A stretch of 8,788 nucleotides of DNA from assembly GCA_003233535.1 (NCBI GenBank), contig QIMA01000597.1:1-8788 (forward strand), given 5' to 3'. The stretch comes from Rhodanobacteraceae bacterium (lineage in GTDB: Bacteria; Pseudomonadota; Gammaproteobacteria; Xanthomonadales; SZUA-5). The notes beneath the pieces are model-generated. The model had not been told where the DNA came from. It was given only the letters and a program-made list of their open reading frames with translations, and did not search any database. Positions 1-6,793 of this stretch are shown here, in pieces; within the stretch, counting starts at the first letter, position 1, and each line of letters opens with the position of its first letter. Made by a program: the position numbers and the translations under genes.

Positions 1-159
1 AGGTGCCCTTGCCCAGCATGGCCTCGCTGTTACGTCGAGTGCTTCCCAACAGGGTGATCGCCATCATCCGGCGAGTCATGTCCAGACTACGGCGATGACC
101 GGCGATGGTTTTTCGGGACTTCGGCTAAGCTAGGCGATCAGCCACCGTTGAGAGCCAGC

Positions 160-597
160 ATGGATAGTCATATGTACGCCGCCATTGAGGAAGCTCGTAG
201 CGGTCTGGCCGAAGGCGGCATTCCCATCGGTTCGGTGCTGGTGCATCAGGGCAAAATCATCGGCCGCGGCCACAATCGCCGCGTGCAGAGCGGCAGCAGC
301 GTCCTGCACGGTGAAATGGATGCGCTAGAAAACGCCGGACGGCAGCCCGCGAAAGTCTATCGGGAGTCGGTGCTGTACACCACGCTGTCGCCCTGTTCGA
401 TGTGTTCCGGCGCGATTTTACTGTACGGCATTCCCAGCGTCATCATCGGCGAGAACCGTACCTTCTTGGGCGAAGAAGAGCTATTGCGCAGTCGCGGCGT
501 GCAGCTGACCGTGGTCGACGACCCGCAGTGCAAAACGCTAATGGATGAGTTCATCGCTGCCCATCCGCAGCTGTGGAATGAAGATATCGGCGAGTAG
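160..597 (+). CDS. Cytosine deaminase, yeast FCY1-type (CDA fold)
   Basis: Predicted zinc-dependent cytosine deaminase (cytosine to uracil plus ammonia, pyrimidine salvage), cytoplasmic, 145 residues. Visible motifs are H-G-E at residues 50-52 (zinc His and catalytic Glu) and P-C-S-M-C at 78-82 (two zinc Cys). The N-terminal half carries EGGIPIGS, then GRGHN, then YTTLSPC, and the protein ends W-N-E-D-I-G-E. From memory this order and the C-terminal W-x-E-D-I-G-E match Saccharomyces Fcy1 very closely (158 residues), better than TadA or guanine deaminase. The ATG at 160 is preferred because a GAG-rich stretch lies about 7 bases upstream and the length suits the family; a TTG at 148 in the same frame would add four residues. 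It stands alone: the next gene starts over 300 bases later. It is unrelated in fold to the usual bacterial CodA. Family call is firm; substrate is inferred from similarity. Confidence 0.9.
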   Translation: MDSHMYAAIEEARSGLAEGGIPIGSVLVHQGKIIGRGHNRRVQSGSSVLHGEMDALENAGRQPAKVYRESVLYTTLSPCSMCSGAILLYGIPSVIIGENRTFLGEEELLRSRGVQLTVVDDPQCKTLMDEFIAAHPQLWNEDIGE

Positions 598-607
598 CCC
601 CGCGCTT

Positions 608-625
608 GCGCCCGCTGCTGGGCGC
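608..625 (+). terminator. Possible weak hairpin terminator after the deaminase gene
   Basis: GCGCCC at 608-613 pairs perfectly with GGGCGC at 620-625 around a six-base loop, starting 10 bases after the deaminase stop codon. No run of T follows, so it is not a classical intrinsic terminator. It could pause polymerase, protect the 3' end, or be chance in GC-rich sequence. Confidence 0.3.
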
Positions 626-901
626 CGGCCGATCACGCACTCGACTCAGCCTCAGCGTGGGCCGAAGGCCAGGCCCAACCGCCACCGTCGAAGATCCAGT
701 TGAGGCCCCACTACCTTGCGTGGGTGCCGAATAACCGCGAGCGGCCGCGCCACTGATCCCGCTAATCCGCTCTTCATACCCCGAAGCGTGCATTCGATCG
801 CACGCCAGTATCCCGCCTGCTCGCCGCCCTCCAGACTGATCACCGTGAACCGACGCTTGCGTGCAATCAGTGTCGGTCGGTTACCAATCTGGACTGCAAG
901 C

Positions 902-905
902 AGGA
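902..905 (+). promoter_or_regulatory. Ribosome binding site that sets the DUF2306 start
   Basis: AGGA lies six bases before the ATG at 912. The open frame extends upstream to a GTG at 861, but that codon has no comparable Shine-Dalgarno sequence, so 912 is the better start. The truncated DUF4199 gene at 3895 has the same GCAGGAC context at the same distance from its ATG. Confidence 0.7.
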
Positions 906-911
906 CAAGCC

Positions 912-1802
912 ATGACTCAAGCTAGGTACTTCGACCCGATTCTCTCCGATGCAAAGGCCGTGCCGATTCGCCCAGCGAATAGCGCCGAGAATCGACGGAA
1001 ACGGTTGGCCCGCTGGGCGCGTAAATCGCTGACCATCGGCGCGGTCAGCTGGTTCGTCACCGCGGTAATTGGGCAAATGCTGTTCGTCACCTACATCATC
1101 GGCTTCTACGGCCTATCGGCGCTGGGTGGCAATCCCGAAGCCTGGAACCAAGTGCTTCCGCACGGCTGGGAGGCCGGCAATGTCTTCGGTAACACCATTG
1201 TCTCGCTGCACCTGATATTCACCGTGCTGATCATCGTCGGCGGGGTGCTGCAGCTCACGCCGATAGTGCGCAAGCGCTGGCCTGCCTTCCACCGTTTGAA
1301 TGGCCGCTTCTACATGTTTTCGGCGGTGCTCATGAGCATCGGTGGATTGATCATGCTGTGGACGCGCAATGCGGTCGGCGATCTCAGCCAGCACATCGCC
1401 TTGAGTCTAAACGCCTTGCTGATCCTGCTTTGCGCTGGGATGGCCTTGCGCTATGCGCTGCAACGGCGGCTGGACGTGCATCGACGGTGGGCTATTCGAC
1501 TATTTCTGGCCGTCAGCGGCGTTTGGTTCTTCCGCGTGGGCCTAATGTTCTGGTTGGTGGCCAACCAGGGTCCGGTAGGCTTCGATCCGGTTTCCTTCAC
1601 CGGCCCATTCCTGAGCTTCATTGCGTTCGCGCAGTATCTGTTACCGCTGGCTATAGCCGAGCTGTACTTTCGTGCGCAGCGCAGCAGCAACATCATGCGC
1701 CAGCTAATGACGACTTCTGTGCTGGTGGTCAGCACCTTAGTCACCGGTGCCGGTATCGCTGCGGCCGGACTGTTGATGTGGCTACCGCTGGTATCGTCAT
1801 AG
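912..1802 (+). CDS. DUF2306-family polytopic inner-membrane protein
   Basis: 296-residue membrane protein of unknown biochemical role. A basic N-terminal tail (about residues 1-40, rich in R/K near 27-38) is followed by about seven hydrophobic segments near 41-68, 96-116, 133-150, 160-180, 193-217, 231-252 and 266-293. Two histidine motifs stand out: H-R-L-N-G-R at 127-132 and D-V-H-R-R-W at 188-193, each at a membrane edge. This spacing of H-R-x-x-G-R and H-R-R-W is what I associate with DUF2306 proteins; the paired histidines could bind a cofactor, which is inference only. The ATG at 912 was chosen over the upstream GTG at 861 for its AGGA at -10. It lies 69 bases before the histidine kinase on the same strand, so it is probably in one transcription unit with the two-component genes, as a target or accessory protein. 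Confidence 0.8.
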   Translation: MTQARYFDPILSDAKAVPIRPANSAENRRKRLARWARKSLTIGAVSWFVTAVIGQMLFVTYIIGFYGLSALGGNPEAWNQVLPHGWEAGNVFGNTIVSLHLIFTVLIIVGGVLQLTPIVRKRWPAFHRLNGRFYMFSAVLMSIGGLIMLWTRNAVGDLSQHIALSLNALLILLCAGMALRYALQRRLDVHRRWAIRLFLAVSGVWFFRVGLMFWLVANQGPVGFDPVSFTGPFLSFIAFAQYLLPLAIAELYFRAQRSSNIMRQLMTTSVLVVSTLVTGAGIAAAGLLMWLPLVSS

Positions 1803-1871
1803 CTTGCCGGGATGATCATCACGGCTTTTGCGATACGGCTCCTGCGCGGCTCATTCAGGCATCATTAGCCC

Positions 1872-2951
1872 ATGCAGGTGATCGACCCCAAACTGGTGCC
1901 AACTGGTCTGACCAGGATTTACGCTTGGCCGCGTGTGCGCATGGCGCTGATCGTTACCCTGATCTTCACGTTGCTGCTGTCTCCAACCTGGCAGGTGGCG
2001 TACTGGGTTTTGGTCACTCGCCTGACTTTCATCACCGGCTCGGCGCTGCTGGTGTTCGGGATTCTGGAGCGCTGGCCTGCGCGGCTGCCGCGCTGGATTG
2101 CTCGTTGGGTACTGCAGATAGTTGCCGTCGAGTTATGGATTCCGGTCGCGGTGTTCATCGCCTACCGGATGACTACCGGGCATTTGGACGTGCCCTTTTG
2201 GGAGGACTCCGATCACCTTACCGGATTCGGCTTTTTTACTTTCGTCGGTACGCTGATCGCGCCATGGATCATGGTGACATCACTGCTAGGAAAAATTCGC
2301 GGCGAGGCGCGCAGTCAGGCATTGACCTTCGCCCTTGAGCGCAGCCGCTTGGAGCGCAATGCGTTGGACTCGAAACTGCGCTTGCTGCAGGCGCAGGTGG
2401 AGCCACACTTCTTGTTCAACACCTTGGCCAACGTGCGCGAACTGGTCGATTCGGGCTCGCCACAGGCGTCCAAGGTGCTCGGCAGCCTGATCAGCTATCT
2501 GCGCGCCGCGGTGCCGCAGCTCAACCAGCCGTTCACCACCCTGGAACAAGAGCTGGAACTGGTTCGCTCCTATCTGGAAGTGATGCAAATGCGCATTCCG
2601 GATCGGCTCCAGTTCCTAGTCCATGCCGACCCGCAAACACTCGGCCTACAGTGCCCGCCGATGACCTTGCTCACGTTAGTGGAGAACGCGGTGCGCCACG
2701 GGATTGACCCCAGCGAGGAAGGCGGCCGGATTGAAGTCCGCAGCGAACTCCGTAACGGCAAGTGTCGTGCCCAAGTGATCGACACCGGCATCGGTTTACA
2801 TCAATCCGCAGGGAGTTTGGGTACGGGACTGACTACGCTGCGCGAACGTCTGCAGCTGGTATTCGGTGACGCGGCCACGTTGCGGTTAATCCAGGCGCAA
2901 CCGCACGGGGTATGCGCCGAACTCGAATTCCCCGCCCGCAGGGAGCAGTAA
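1872..2951 (+). CDS. LytS/AlgZ-type membrane sensor histidine kinase
   Basis: 359-residue sensor kinase. Four hydrophobic segments (about 24-47, 50-65, 77-97, 116-139) form the sensor part, with no recognisable separate input domain. A charged helical linker (141-175) leads to the His_kinase domain (PF06580 type) with E-P-H-F-L-F-N around the phospho-acceptor H179. An HATPase_c domain follows, with the N box E-N-A-V-R-H (N272, H276), the G box D-T-G-I-G (D304) and G-T-G-L near 317-320. This is the layout of the LytS/AlgZ/YehU family, whose partners are LytTR regulators; one follows directly. The stop codon overlaps the next ATG by one base. The start is less certain: the nearest AGG is 12 bases upstream. 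A later in-frame ATG at 1941 would remove the N-terminal tail before the first helix. The signal sensed is unknown. Confidence 0.92.
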   Translation: MQVIDPKLVPTGLTRIYAWPRVRMALIVTLIFTLLLSPTWQVAYWVLVTRLTFITGSALLVFGILERWPARLPRWIARWVLQIVAVELWIPVAVFIAYRMTTGHLDVPFWEDSDHLTGFGFFTFVGTLIAPWIMVTSLLGKIRGEARSQALTFALERSRLERNALDSKLRLLQAQVEPHFLFNTLANVRELVDSGSPQASKVLGSLISYLRAAVPQLNQPFTTLEQELELVRSYLEVMQMRIPDRLQFLVHADPQTLGLQCPPMTLLTLVENAVRHGIDPSEEGGRIEVRSELRNGKCRAQVIDTGIGLHQSAGSLGTGLTTLRERLQLVFGDAATLRLIQAQPHGVCAELEFPARREQ

Positions 2952-3733
2952 TGAGCGTACAGCCCACCGCGCTAATCGCCGACGACGAGCCATTGCTGCG
3001 TTCGTCGTTGGCGCGCATGTTGGCCACTGCCTGGCCAGAGCTGGAGATCGTCGGCCAGGCCCGCAACGGCCGCGAAGCAGTGGCGATGTATCAGGAGAAC
3101 CAGCCGCAGGTCTGCTTTCTGGATGTGCATATGCCGGGATTATCCGGCGTCGAGGCGGCACGCCAAATAGGTCGCACCGCCCAACTGGTGTTTGTTACGG
3201 CCTTTAGTGAGTACGCGGTGGATGCTTTTGAGCACGGTGCGCTCGACTATCTGGTCAAACCGGTAGAGCCGGCACGCTTGGCCGATACGGTAGCGCGCCT
3301 GCGCGAGCGGCTGCAGGCGGACGCCCTGGGTAGCCACAGCGATGCGCTGTTGGATCGGTTGGCGGCGCGGCTGAAGGGTGAGCGCGGCTCCACGCCGCTG
3401 CGCTGGATCCGCGCATCGGTCGGCAGCACCCTGCGTATGATCGCAGTCGAGGACATCGATTATCTGCGCTCGGACGAAAAGTACACGCGCATCGCTTGGC
3501 GCAACGATCGCGGCGCGCCCGCAGTAGCCTTGATCCGTACACCGCTCAAGGAGCTGATCCTGCAGCTCGATCAAGAACAGTTTGTCCAGGTACATCGCTC
3601 AGTGGTGGTCAATCTGCATGCGATCAGCCAAGTGCAGCGTGCCGACAACGAAACCGCAACCATATTGCTAAAGAACCGCGATGATCAACTGCCAGTGAGT
3701 CGCAGCTTCCTGCATCTGTTCCGACAAATGTGA
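2951..3733 (+). CDS. LytTR-family response regulator
   Basis: 260-residue transcription regulator, the partner of the kinase just upstream. The receiver domain (about 5-120) has the acidic pair D11-D12, phospho-acceptor D58 in F-L-D-V-H-M-P-G, T83, and K103 in D-Y-L-V-K-P. After a linker with charged helices (about 120-150) comes a LytTR DNA-binding domain (about 153-260) with the family signatures I-D-Y-L-R-S-D-E-K-Y-T, F-V-Q-V-H-R-S-V-V-V-N and the closing L-P-V-S-R-S-F. The open frame extends upstream to 2912, but the ATG at 2951 fits: GGGAG sits five bases upstream and the receiver begins at the normal distance. It overlaps the kinase stop as TAATG, implying translational coupling. LytTR proteins usually bind pairs of 9-bp direct repeats; I did not find a convincing pair in the adjacent intergenic DNA. 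Confidence 0.94.
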   Translation: MSVQPTALIADDEPLLRSSLARMLATAWPELEIVGQARNGREAVAMYQENQPQVCFLDVHMPGLSGVEAARQIGRTAQLVFVTAFSEYAVDAFEHGALDYLVKPVEPARLADTVARLRERLQADALGSHSDALLDRLAARLKGERGSTPLRWIRASVGSTLRMIAVEDIDYLRSDEKYTRIAWRNDRGAPAVALIRTPLKELILQLDQEQFVQVHRSVVVNLHAISQVQRADNETATILLKNRDDQLPVSRSFLHLFRQM

Positions 3734-3894
3734 TCGCCGCACACAGGCTGTCGAATACGCTCGTAGGCTGCGTTTGCTGTCTTGACCGAGCGATTCATCC
3801 TTTCGGACGATGGCTTTGGTCTCTTCGGTCGAGGAGGGTTAGCGCATAAGACACCCAAACTGATCCGGTCTCCACATCTACAGCAGGACGGGCG

Positions 3895-4143
3895 ATGAAA
3901 AGCACTATTCGATACGGATTGATTTGCGGGTTCTTGCTGGTCGGCTTTACCTGGGCCGGTCACTTAGTTTTCGGCGTCAATCCGCGCAACTTCGACCGTC
4001 AGGAAACCTACGGCTACATCAGCATGTTAGTGGGCTTGTCGGTGATCTTCGTCGCCGTTTATCGATATCGTGAACAGGTCGGCGGCGGTGCCATCACGTT
4101 CCACAGTGGCCTGCAGGTGGGAGTGCTCACTGCACTGATCTGA
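3895..4143 (+). pseudogene. DUF4199-type membrane protein, C-terminal half missing
   Basis: 82 residues with two hydrophobic helices (about 8-26 and 41-58), then Y-R-Y-R-E-Q-V-G-G-G and F-H-S-G-L-Q-V-G. That helix, Y-R-x-R, Gly-rich turn, F-x-x-G-L-x-V-G order is what I associate with the N-terminal half of DUF4199 proteins, which are usually about 160-180 residues with four helices. Here the third helix begins (V-L-T-A-L-I) and TGA cuts it at once. The 5' end looks intact: AGGA sits six bases before the ATG. Just past the stop the composition falls to that of the minus-strand transferase gene, whose stop lies only 12 bases away. I read this as truncation by a rearrangement at about 4140. A genuinely short two-helix protein is possible but less likely. 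Function of the family is unknown. Confidence 0.68.
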
Positions 4144-4155
4144 AATCAAGCTGCA

Positions 4156-6330
4156 TTAAGACGGCAGAATACTGCGACAAAGCGCGAGATCGAGAACTAA
4201 TTCGCCTTCGCCAGACACGCCCTTTAGCACTTCACCCGATCTTCCAATAATCGCAGCGCCTGAAGCTTTTTGCTTGAGCCCAAACGCAGACAGCGAAAGC
4301 GGCCAATCAATGTCATCAGTAGCACTCAGATCAGGCTTCCAGGCAATAAGTCGAATGGCACCTGGAAATGGTTCGTCTTTCAACCCGGCGATTTCGCTGG
4401 CCGGCACATGGCGGGTATTCTCCAGCCGCCCGTCGGTCCCAAGTGAAATAACATAAAGACCTGGCGAAGACGTTTTGACCGGCACGCCGAACCAGCTGAA
4501 AAGTTCCGACTGGTCTTGTCCGCCGACCTCAAATTCAGCGGCATCGCCAGGGTTTTGCGGAACACGAACCCTGGTTAACCGTGCGGGCGCGCAGACCGCG
4601 CGCGCTGGTGGTTCTGCGAACTGCTCGGCAATACTGGTCAATACGTCGAGAAATGCCATCTTTCCGCAGGAATCTAGCCGGAGAGTGGGCTCAACGCCAT
4701 CGGATCCGCTCTCGGTGCACCGAGCTGGATTGTTGGATATAAGCTCGCCATCAAGGAGGTCGAGATAACGGGTAAGCTGCAGGTTCGGGCGAGAAGCGTT
4801 TGAAACCAACGAGCGCCCGAGCGCAAACTGCGCGTTGTGCACAACTCCCAGCAACTCCAGTAAAGTCGGTGCGAGGTCGTAACTCGCTCCGTGCGAAACT
4901 GCTGCGTCTGGCAGGTTGGGACCAATAATGATTAATGGCAATCGCCGGTCATCCACAGCCTCACCAAATAGCGCACGCATTCCGGGGGTAGGGAAGATAT
5001 GGTGGTCGGACGTGATTACCAGCAGGCTGTCCTGCAGCAAACCTTCATTTTCAAGCTTTTCTACCCAACGGCCCAGCAACTGATCCGTGCAGTGCAGCGC
5101 GTTCAAGAACTTGTCATTGCTGATGGGGTATGGGTCGCATTCTGTGTATGGAAAACCCGGCAAATGTGTACCAATCGTAAGCAAGGTCAAATTGAATGGC
5201 GCACCATCAGAACGTAGGCGCCTGATCTCTTGAGTGGCCTGCTGAAGCAACTCGACGTCAGTTAGCCCCCAGTTATCTTTTCGTGGAAGAAAGCCCTGTT
5301 CTGCCCAATACTCCCATCCTTTCACATGCCCATATCCGTGAGCCTTGAGAAATGGCCCCTTACCCGCAAACGATGATTGTGCTCCGCCTAGGTAGACCTG
5401 CTCATAGCCAGCGGCGGCGAGGATATCCCCAAGGCATGGCAACTGCGAGAATTGCCTGTTGCCTCCTGCCAGCGAGTCGCTTCCACGGTCGAAGGGCAGC
5501 AATGTTCCACACATTGAATTTGCAAGACCCTCGATGGTTATAAATGCGCTCGTGTACACGTAATCAACCCAACCATGTTCCTTTTGCAGATTTGAAATTT
5601 CTGGCATGAGGCCTGGCCAACGTGGATAATCAAGCAATGAGAGCCCCACCGACTCCATGTAGACCACAATCAGATTAATTGGGCGATCTTTTGCTTGTAC
5701 TGTAACCTTGCGCATCGGCAGCAAATCAGACTTGATCAAGCCTGAAGCTGTCCAAAAGTCTATGAGGCGCGGATCAATGTCGGCCATATCGACGGTGGGC
5801 GGGCGATCCCATTGCCGCCAGGACTGCAGTAGCGTCCACTCAGGACTTGTCGCACCCGATACTGAGACGGTTAATCCACCGAGCATGCCAATCAGAACGG
5901 CCGAGTTTCTGTTCATTCTGTGGCCAAGCGCCCCCAGCAGCGCGGCCAGCAGGCCTGTACCAAGCACAAGCAATATCAGCGGATAAACCAAACCCCCATA
6001 ATCGCGGAGCGCGATCGTGACCGATTCAGGTTCGAGATGGAGAAAGAATTCAGTCGAAAACCCGGCGCCGCTGAATTCGACCAGCCCAAGGTGCATAGCT
6101 CGGATGCCTATAGTCAGCGTTAAGGCAATCGCGAGAAACGCAGCAGCCAAGTAACGGTGCAAAAGGGCGGCGATACCGACCAAAAGGAAAACTGCACCCA
6201 CCGCAAATACAAGGTTCCCAGCTCGCCCATCAGTTAACTGCAGCGCTTGATTCGCTTTGTCAACGGGTATTGCAATCGCCAGCACCAGCAGCAGCCAAAC
6301 TAGCAGAGTAATTGCTGGAAAACTCCTCAT
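4156..6330 (-). CDS. OpgB/MdoB-like phosphoglycerol transferase (LTA-synthase/sulfatase fold)
   Basis: 724-residue membrane enzyme likely to transfer phosphoglycerol (or a related phospho-group) from a lipid donor to a periplasmic glycan. Five hydrophobic segments lie near 3-20, 38-58, 60-78, 113-135 and 144-160. A periplasmic alkaline-phosphatase-superfamily domain spans about 217-500: metal ligand E226 in N-L-I-V-V-Y-M-E-S, likely nucleophile T265 in F-I-T-I-E-G-L-A-N-S-M-C-G, H389 in G-T-H-L-P-G, and D442/H443 in S-D-H-H. The stretch C-L-G-D-I-L-A-A-A-G-Y, then F-A-G-K-G-P-F-L-K-A-H-G-Y, is close to E. coli OpgB as I remember it and less like staphylococcal LtaS. Residues about 510-724 form an extra C-terminal part I cannot name. 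Length is close to OpgB (about 760). No glucan-synthesis gene (opgG/opgH) is nearby, so the acceptor may be another surface glycan. Its own Shine-Dalgarno is weak; it overlaps a short upstream frame. Base composition is lower in GC than its neighbours. Confidence 0.85.
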   Translation of the reverse strand: MRSFPAITLLVWLLLVLAIAIPVDKANQALQLTDGRAGNLVFAVGAVFLLVGIAALLHRYLAAAFLAIALTLTIGIRAMHLGLVEFSGAGFSTEFFLHLEPESVTIALRDYGGLVYPLILLVLGTGLLAALLGALGHRMNRNSAVLIGMLGGLTVSVSGATSPEWTLLQSWRQWDRPPTVDMADIDPRLIDFWTASGLIKSDLLPMRKVTVQAKDRPINLIVVYMESVGLSLLDYPRWPGLMPEISNLQKEHGWVDYVYTSAFITIEGLANSMCGTLLPFDRGSDSLAGGNRQFSQLPCLGDILAAAGYEQVYLGGAQSSFAGKGPFLKAHGYGHVKGWEYWAEQGFLPRKDNWGLTDVELLQQATQEIRRLRSDGAPFNLTLLTIGTHLPGFPYTECDPYPISNDKFLNALHCTDQLLGRWVEKLENEGLLQDSLLVITSDHHIFPTPGMRALFGEAVDDRRLPLIIIGPNLPDAAVSHGASYDLAPTLLELLGVVHNAQFALGRSLVSNASRPNLQLTRYLDLLDGELISNNPARCTESGSDGVEPTLRLDSCGKMAFLDVLTSIAEQFAEPPARAVCAPARLTRVRVPQNPGDAAEFEVGGQDQSELFSWFGVPVKTSSPGLYVISLGTDGRLENTRHVPASEIAGLKDEPFPGAIRLIAWKPDLSATDDIDWPLSLSAFGLKQKASGAAIIGRSGEVLKGVSGEGELVLDLALCRSILPS

Positions 6331-6371
6331 CGCAACTGCTCAGACCCGCCCCAAACGCTGTTGTGTGGCAT
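6327..6371 (-). CDS. 14-residue leader ORF overlapping the transferase start
   Basis: On the minus strand an ATG at 6371-6369 opens a 14-codon frame reading M-P-H-N-S-V-W-G-G-S-E-Q-L-R, with its TGA at 6329-6327. That stop overlaps the transferase ATG at 6330-6328 as ATGA. A purine-rich GGGAGGGGAG runs directly up to this ATG, with GGAGG four bases away, whereas the transferase itself has only a weak GAG at a comparable place. The arrangement suggests translational coupling, or a leader peptide that sets transferase expression. Short length means it could be chance; I see no attenuator-type hairpin or codon run. Confidence 0.4.
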   Translation of the reverse strand: MPHNSVWGGSEQLR

Positions 6372-6381
6372 CTCCCCTCCC
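6372..6381 (-). promoter_or_regulatory. Strong Shine-Dalgarno stretch upstream of the transferase
   Basis: Read on the minus strand this is GGGAGGGGAG, the strongest anti-16S complement upstream of the transferase. It sits over 40 bases before the transferase ATG, too far to serve it directly, but immediately before the ATG of the 14-codon frame. It therefore supports initiation there, followed by re-initiation at the overlapping ATGA. Confidence 0.45.
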
Positions 6382-6430
6382 AGTATTGCTTTGTAACGAT
6401 GCGTGCAGATCATCTTGCGGCCCAGCGTTT

Positions 6431-6487
6431 TAGCCCGGATATTTCATGAACTCGCGCGATGATCGCGCAGGACATTGATTGCCCAGT
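6431..6487 (+). repeat. 57-base direct repeat, copy 1
   Basis: Begins TAGCCCGG, continues TTTCATGAACTCGCGCGATG, then GCAGGACATTGATTG, and ends CCAGT. By eye it matches copy 2 (6700-6756) at 53 of 57 positions. Inside it, GCGCGAT (6454-6460) and ATCGCGC (6462-6468) form a perfect seven-base inverted repeat around one base. The sharp outer boundary at TAGCCCGG and its later inverted reappearance suggest the end of a mobile element. Confidence 0.8.
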
Positions 6488-6699
6488 TGGACCTTAAAGG
6501 ATCAAGCCGATACACGCTAGCCCTTAAGATGACGAAGTCGCTGAGCGTGGTGTCGCGCTGCACTGGGCCGAGTCTTGCCGCCAGCCGAGCAAGCGAGTCG
6601 GCGTTGCCAACGGCGCGTACTCGTCGGCCTGACGGTTACCCGTACGGGAGCTCAACCGCCGTGAAGCTCGAATCACGAAGAAACCGGCAATCCGAAGAC

Positions 6700-6756
6700 T
6701 AGCCCGGCTGTTTCATGAACTCGCGCGATGCTCGCGCAGGACATTGATTGTCCAGT
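6700..6756 (+). repeat. 57-base direct repeat, copy 2
   Basis: Same orientation as copy 1 and differing at only four of 57 positions; the internal palindrome is interrupted here (GCGCGATG then CTCGCGC). Its left edge is also the left terminal inverted repeat of the 164-base MITE-like unit. Confidence 0.8.
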
Positions 6757-6773
6757 GGTTTTTCTGCAGGAGC

Positions 6774-6793
6774 GGTGTAGTGGTTCATACACC
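6774..6793. repeat. Stem-loop inside the MITE-like unit
   Basis: GGTGTA at 6774-6779 and TACACC at 6788-6793 are perfect inverted copies around an eight-base loop. Flanking bases (GCAG on the left, CTGC on the right) could extend the stem with bulges. It is not followed by a T tract, so I do not call it a terminator. Confidence 0.4.

Larger units (their letters stand above)
598..911. other. Gene-free stretch, 314 bases
   Basis: This stretch between the deaminase and the DUF2306 gene holds no convincing gene. Short open frames exist on both strands (for example minus strand 843-652, 63 codons), but I see no Shine-Dalgarno sequence or recognisable domain for them, and their products are Arg/Gly/Pro-rich as expected of shadow frames in GC-rich DNA. 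A small GC-rich hairpin lies at the left end. A promoter for the downstream three-gene set presumably lies in this stretch, but I could not pick out a convincing -35/-10 pair. Confidence 0.6.
4140..6430. other. Low-GC islet, probably acquired
   Basis: The segment from the broken end of the DUF4199 gene to the first mobile-element-like repeat carries a single minus-strand gene. Two sampled 60-base rows (5641-5700 and 5701-5760) are each 29/60 G+C, against 38-39/60 in rows from the kinase (2341), regulator (3241) and rightmost gene (7441). Another row of the same gene (5221) is 31/60. The edges are approximate; the left edge coincides with a truncated gene, and the right edge is taken as the start of the repeats. 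Transfer is inferred from composition and context. Confidence 0.5.

Noticed and set aside
1..130. Minus-strand open frame running off the left edge (possible start of a divergent gene with an ATG near 80), and a plus-strand frame ending at 98.
   Set aside because: Neither shows a good Shine-Dalgarno sequence or a recognisable motif in the few dozen codons available; too short to call.
652..843. Minus-strand 63-codon frame in the gap after the deaminase gene.
   Set aside because: No ribosome binding site or known domain, Arg/Gly-rich composition typical of shadow frames, and it overlaps other equally open frames.
1358..2338. 326-codon plus-strand frame across the DUF2306 and kinase genes.
   Set aside because: It overlaps two well-supported genes in another frame, and its product is Arg/Ala/Gly/His-rich with no domain; an out-of-frame shadow in GC-rich DNA.
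3782..3810. TTGACC at 3782-3787 as a -35 element for the DUF4199 gene.
   Set aside because: No acceptable -10 hexamer follows at 16-18 bases.
3784..3830. Inverted pair GACCGA (3784-3789) and TCGGTC (3825-3830) as a terminator after the response regulator.
   Set aside because: The 35-base loop is long, the stem is only six bases and no T tract follows.
4156..6330. Staphylococcal-type lipoteichoic acid synthase as the identity of the minus-strand transferase.
   Set aside because: The motifs around the nucleophile and the following C-L-G-D and F-A-G-K segments fit OpgB/MdoB better, and the context is Gram-negative.
6475..6702. 75-codon plus-strand frame between the direct repeats as a transposase remnant.
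   Set aside because: No transposase motif is visible, it starts inside the repeat, and there is no ribosome binding site.
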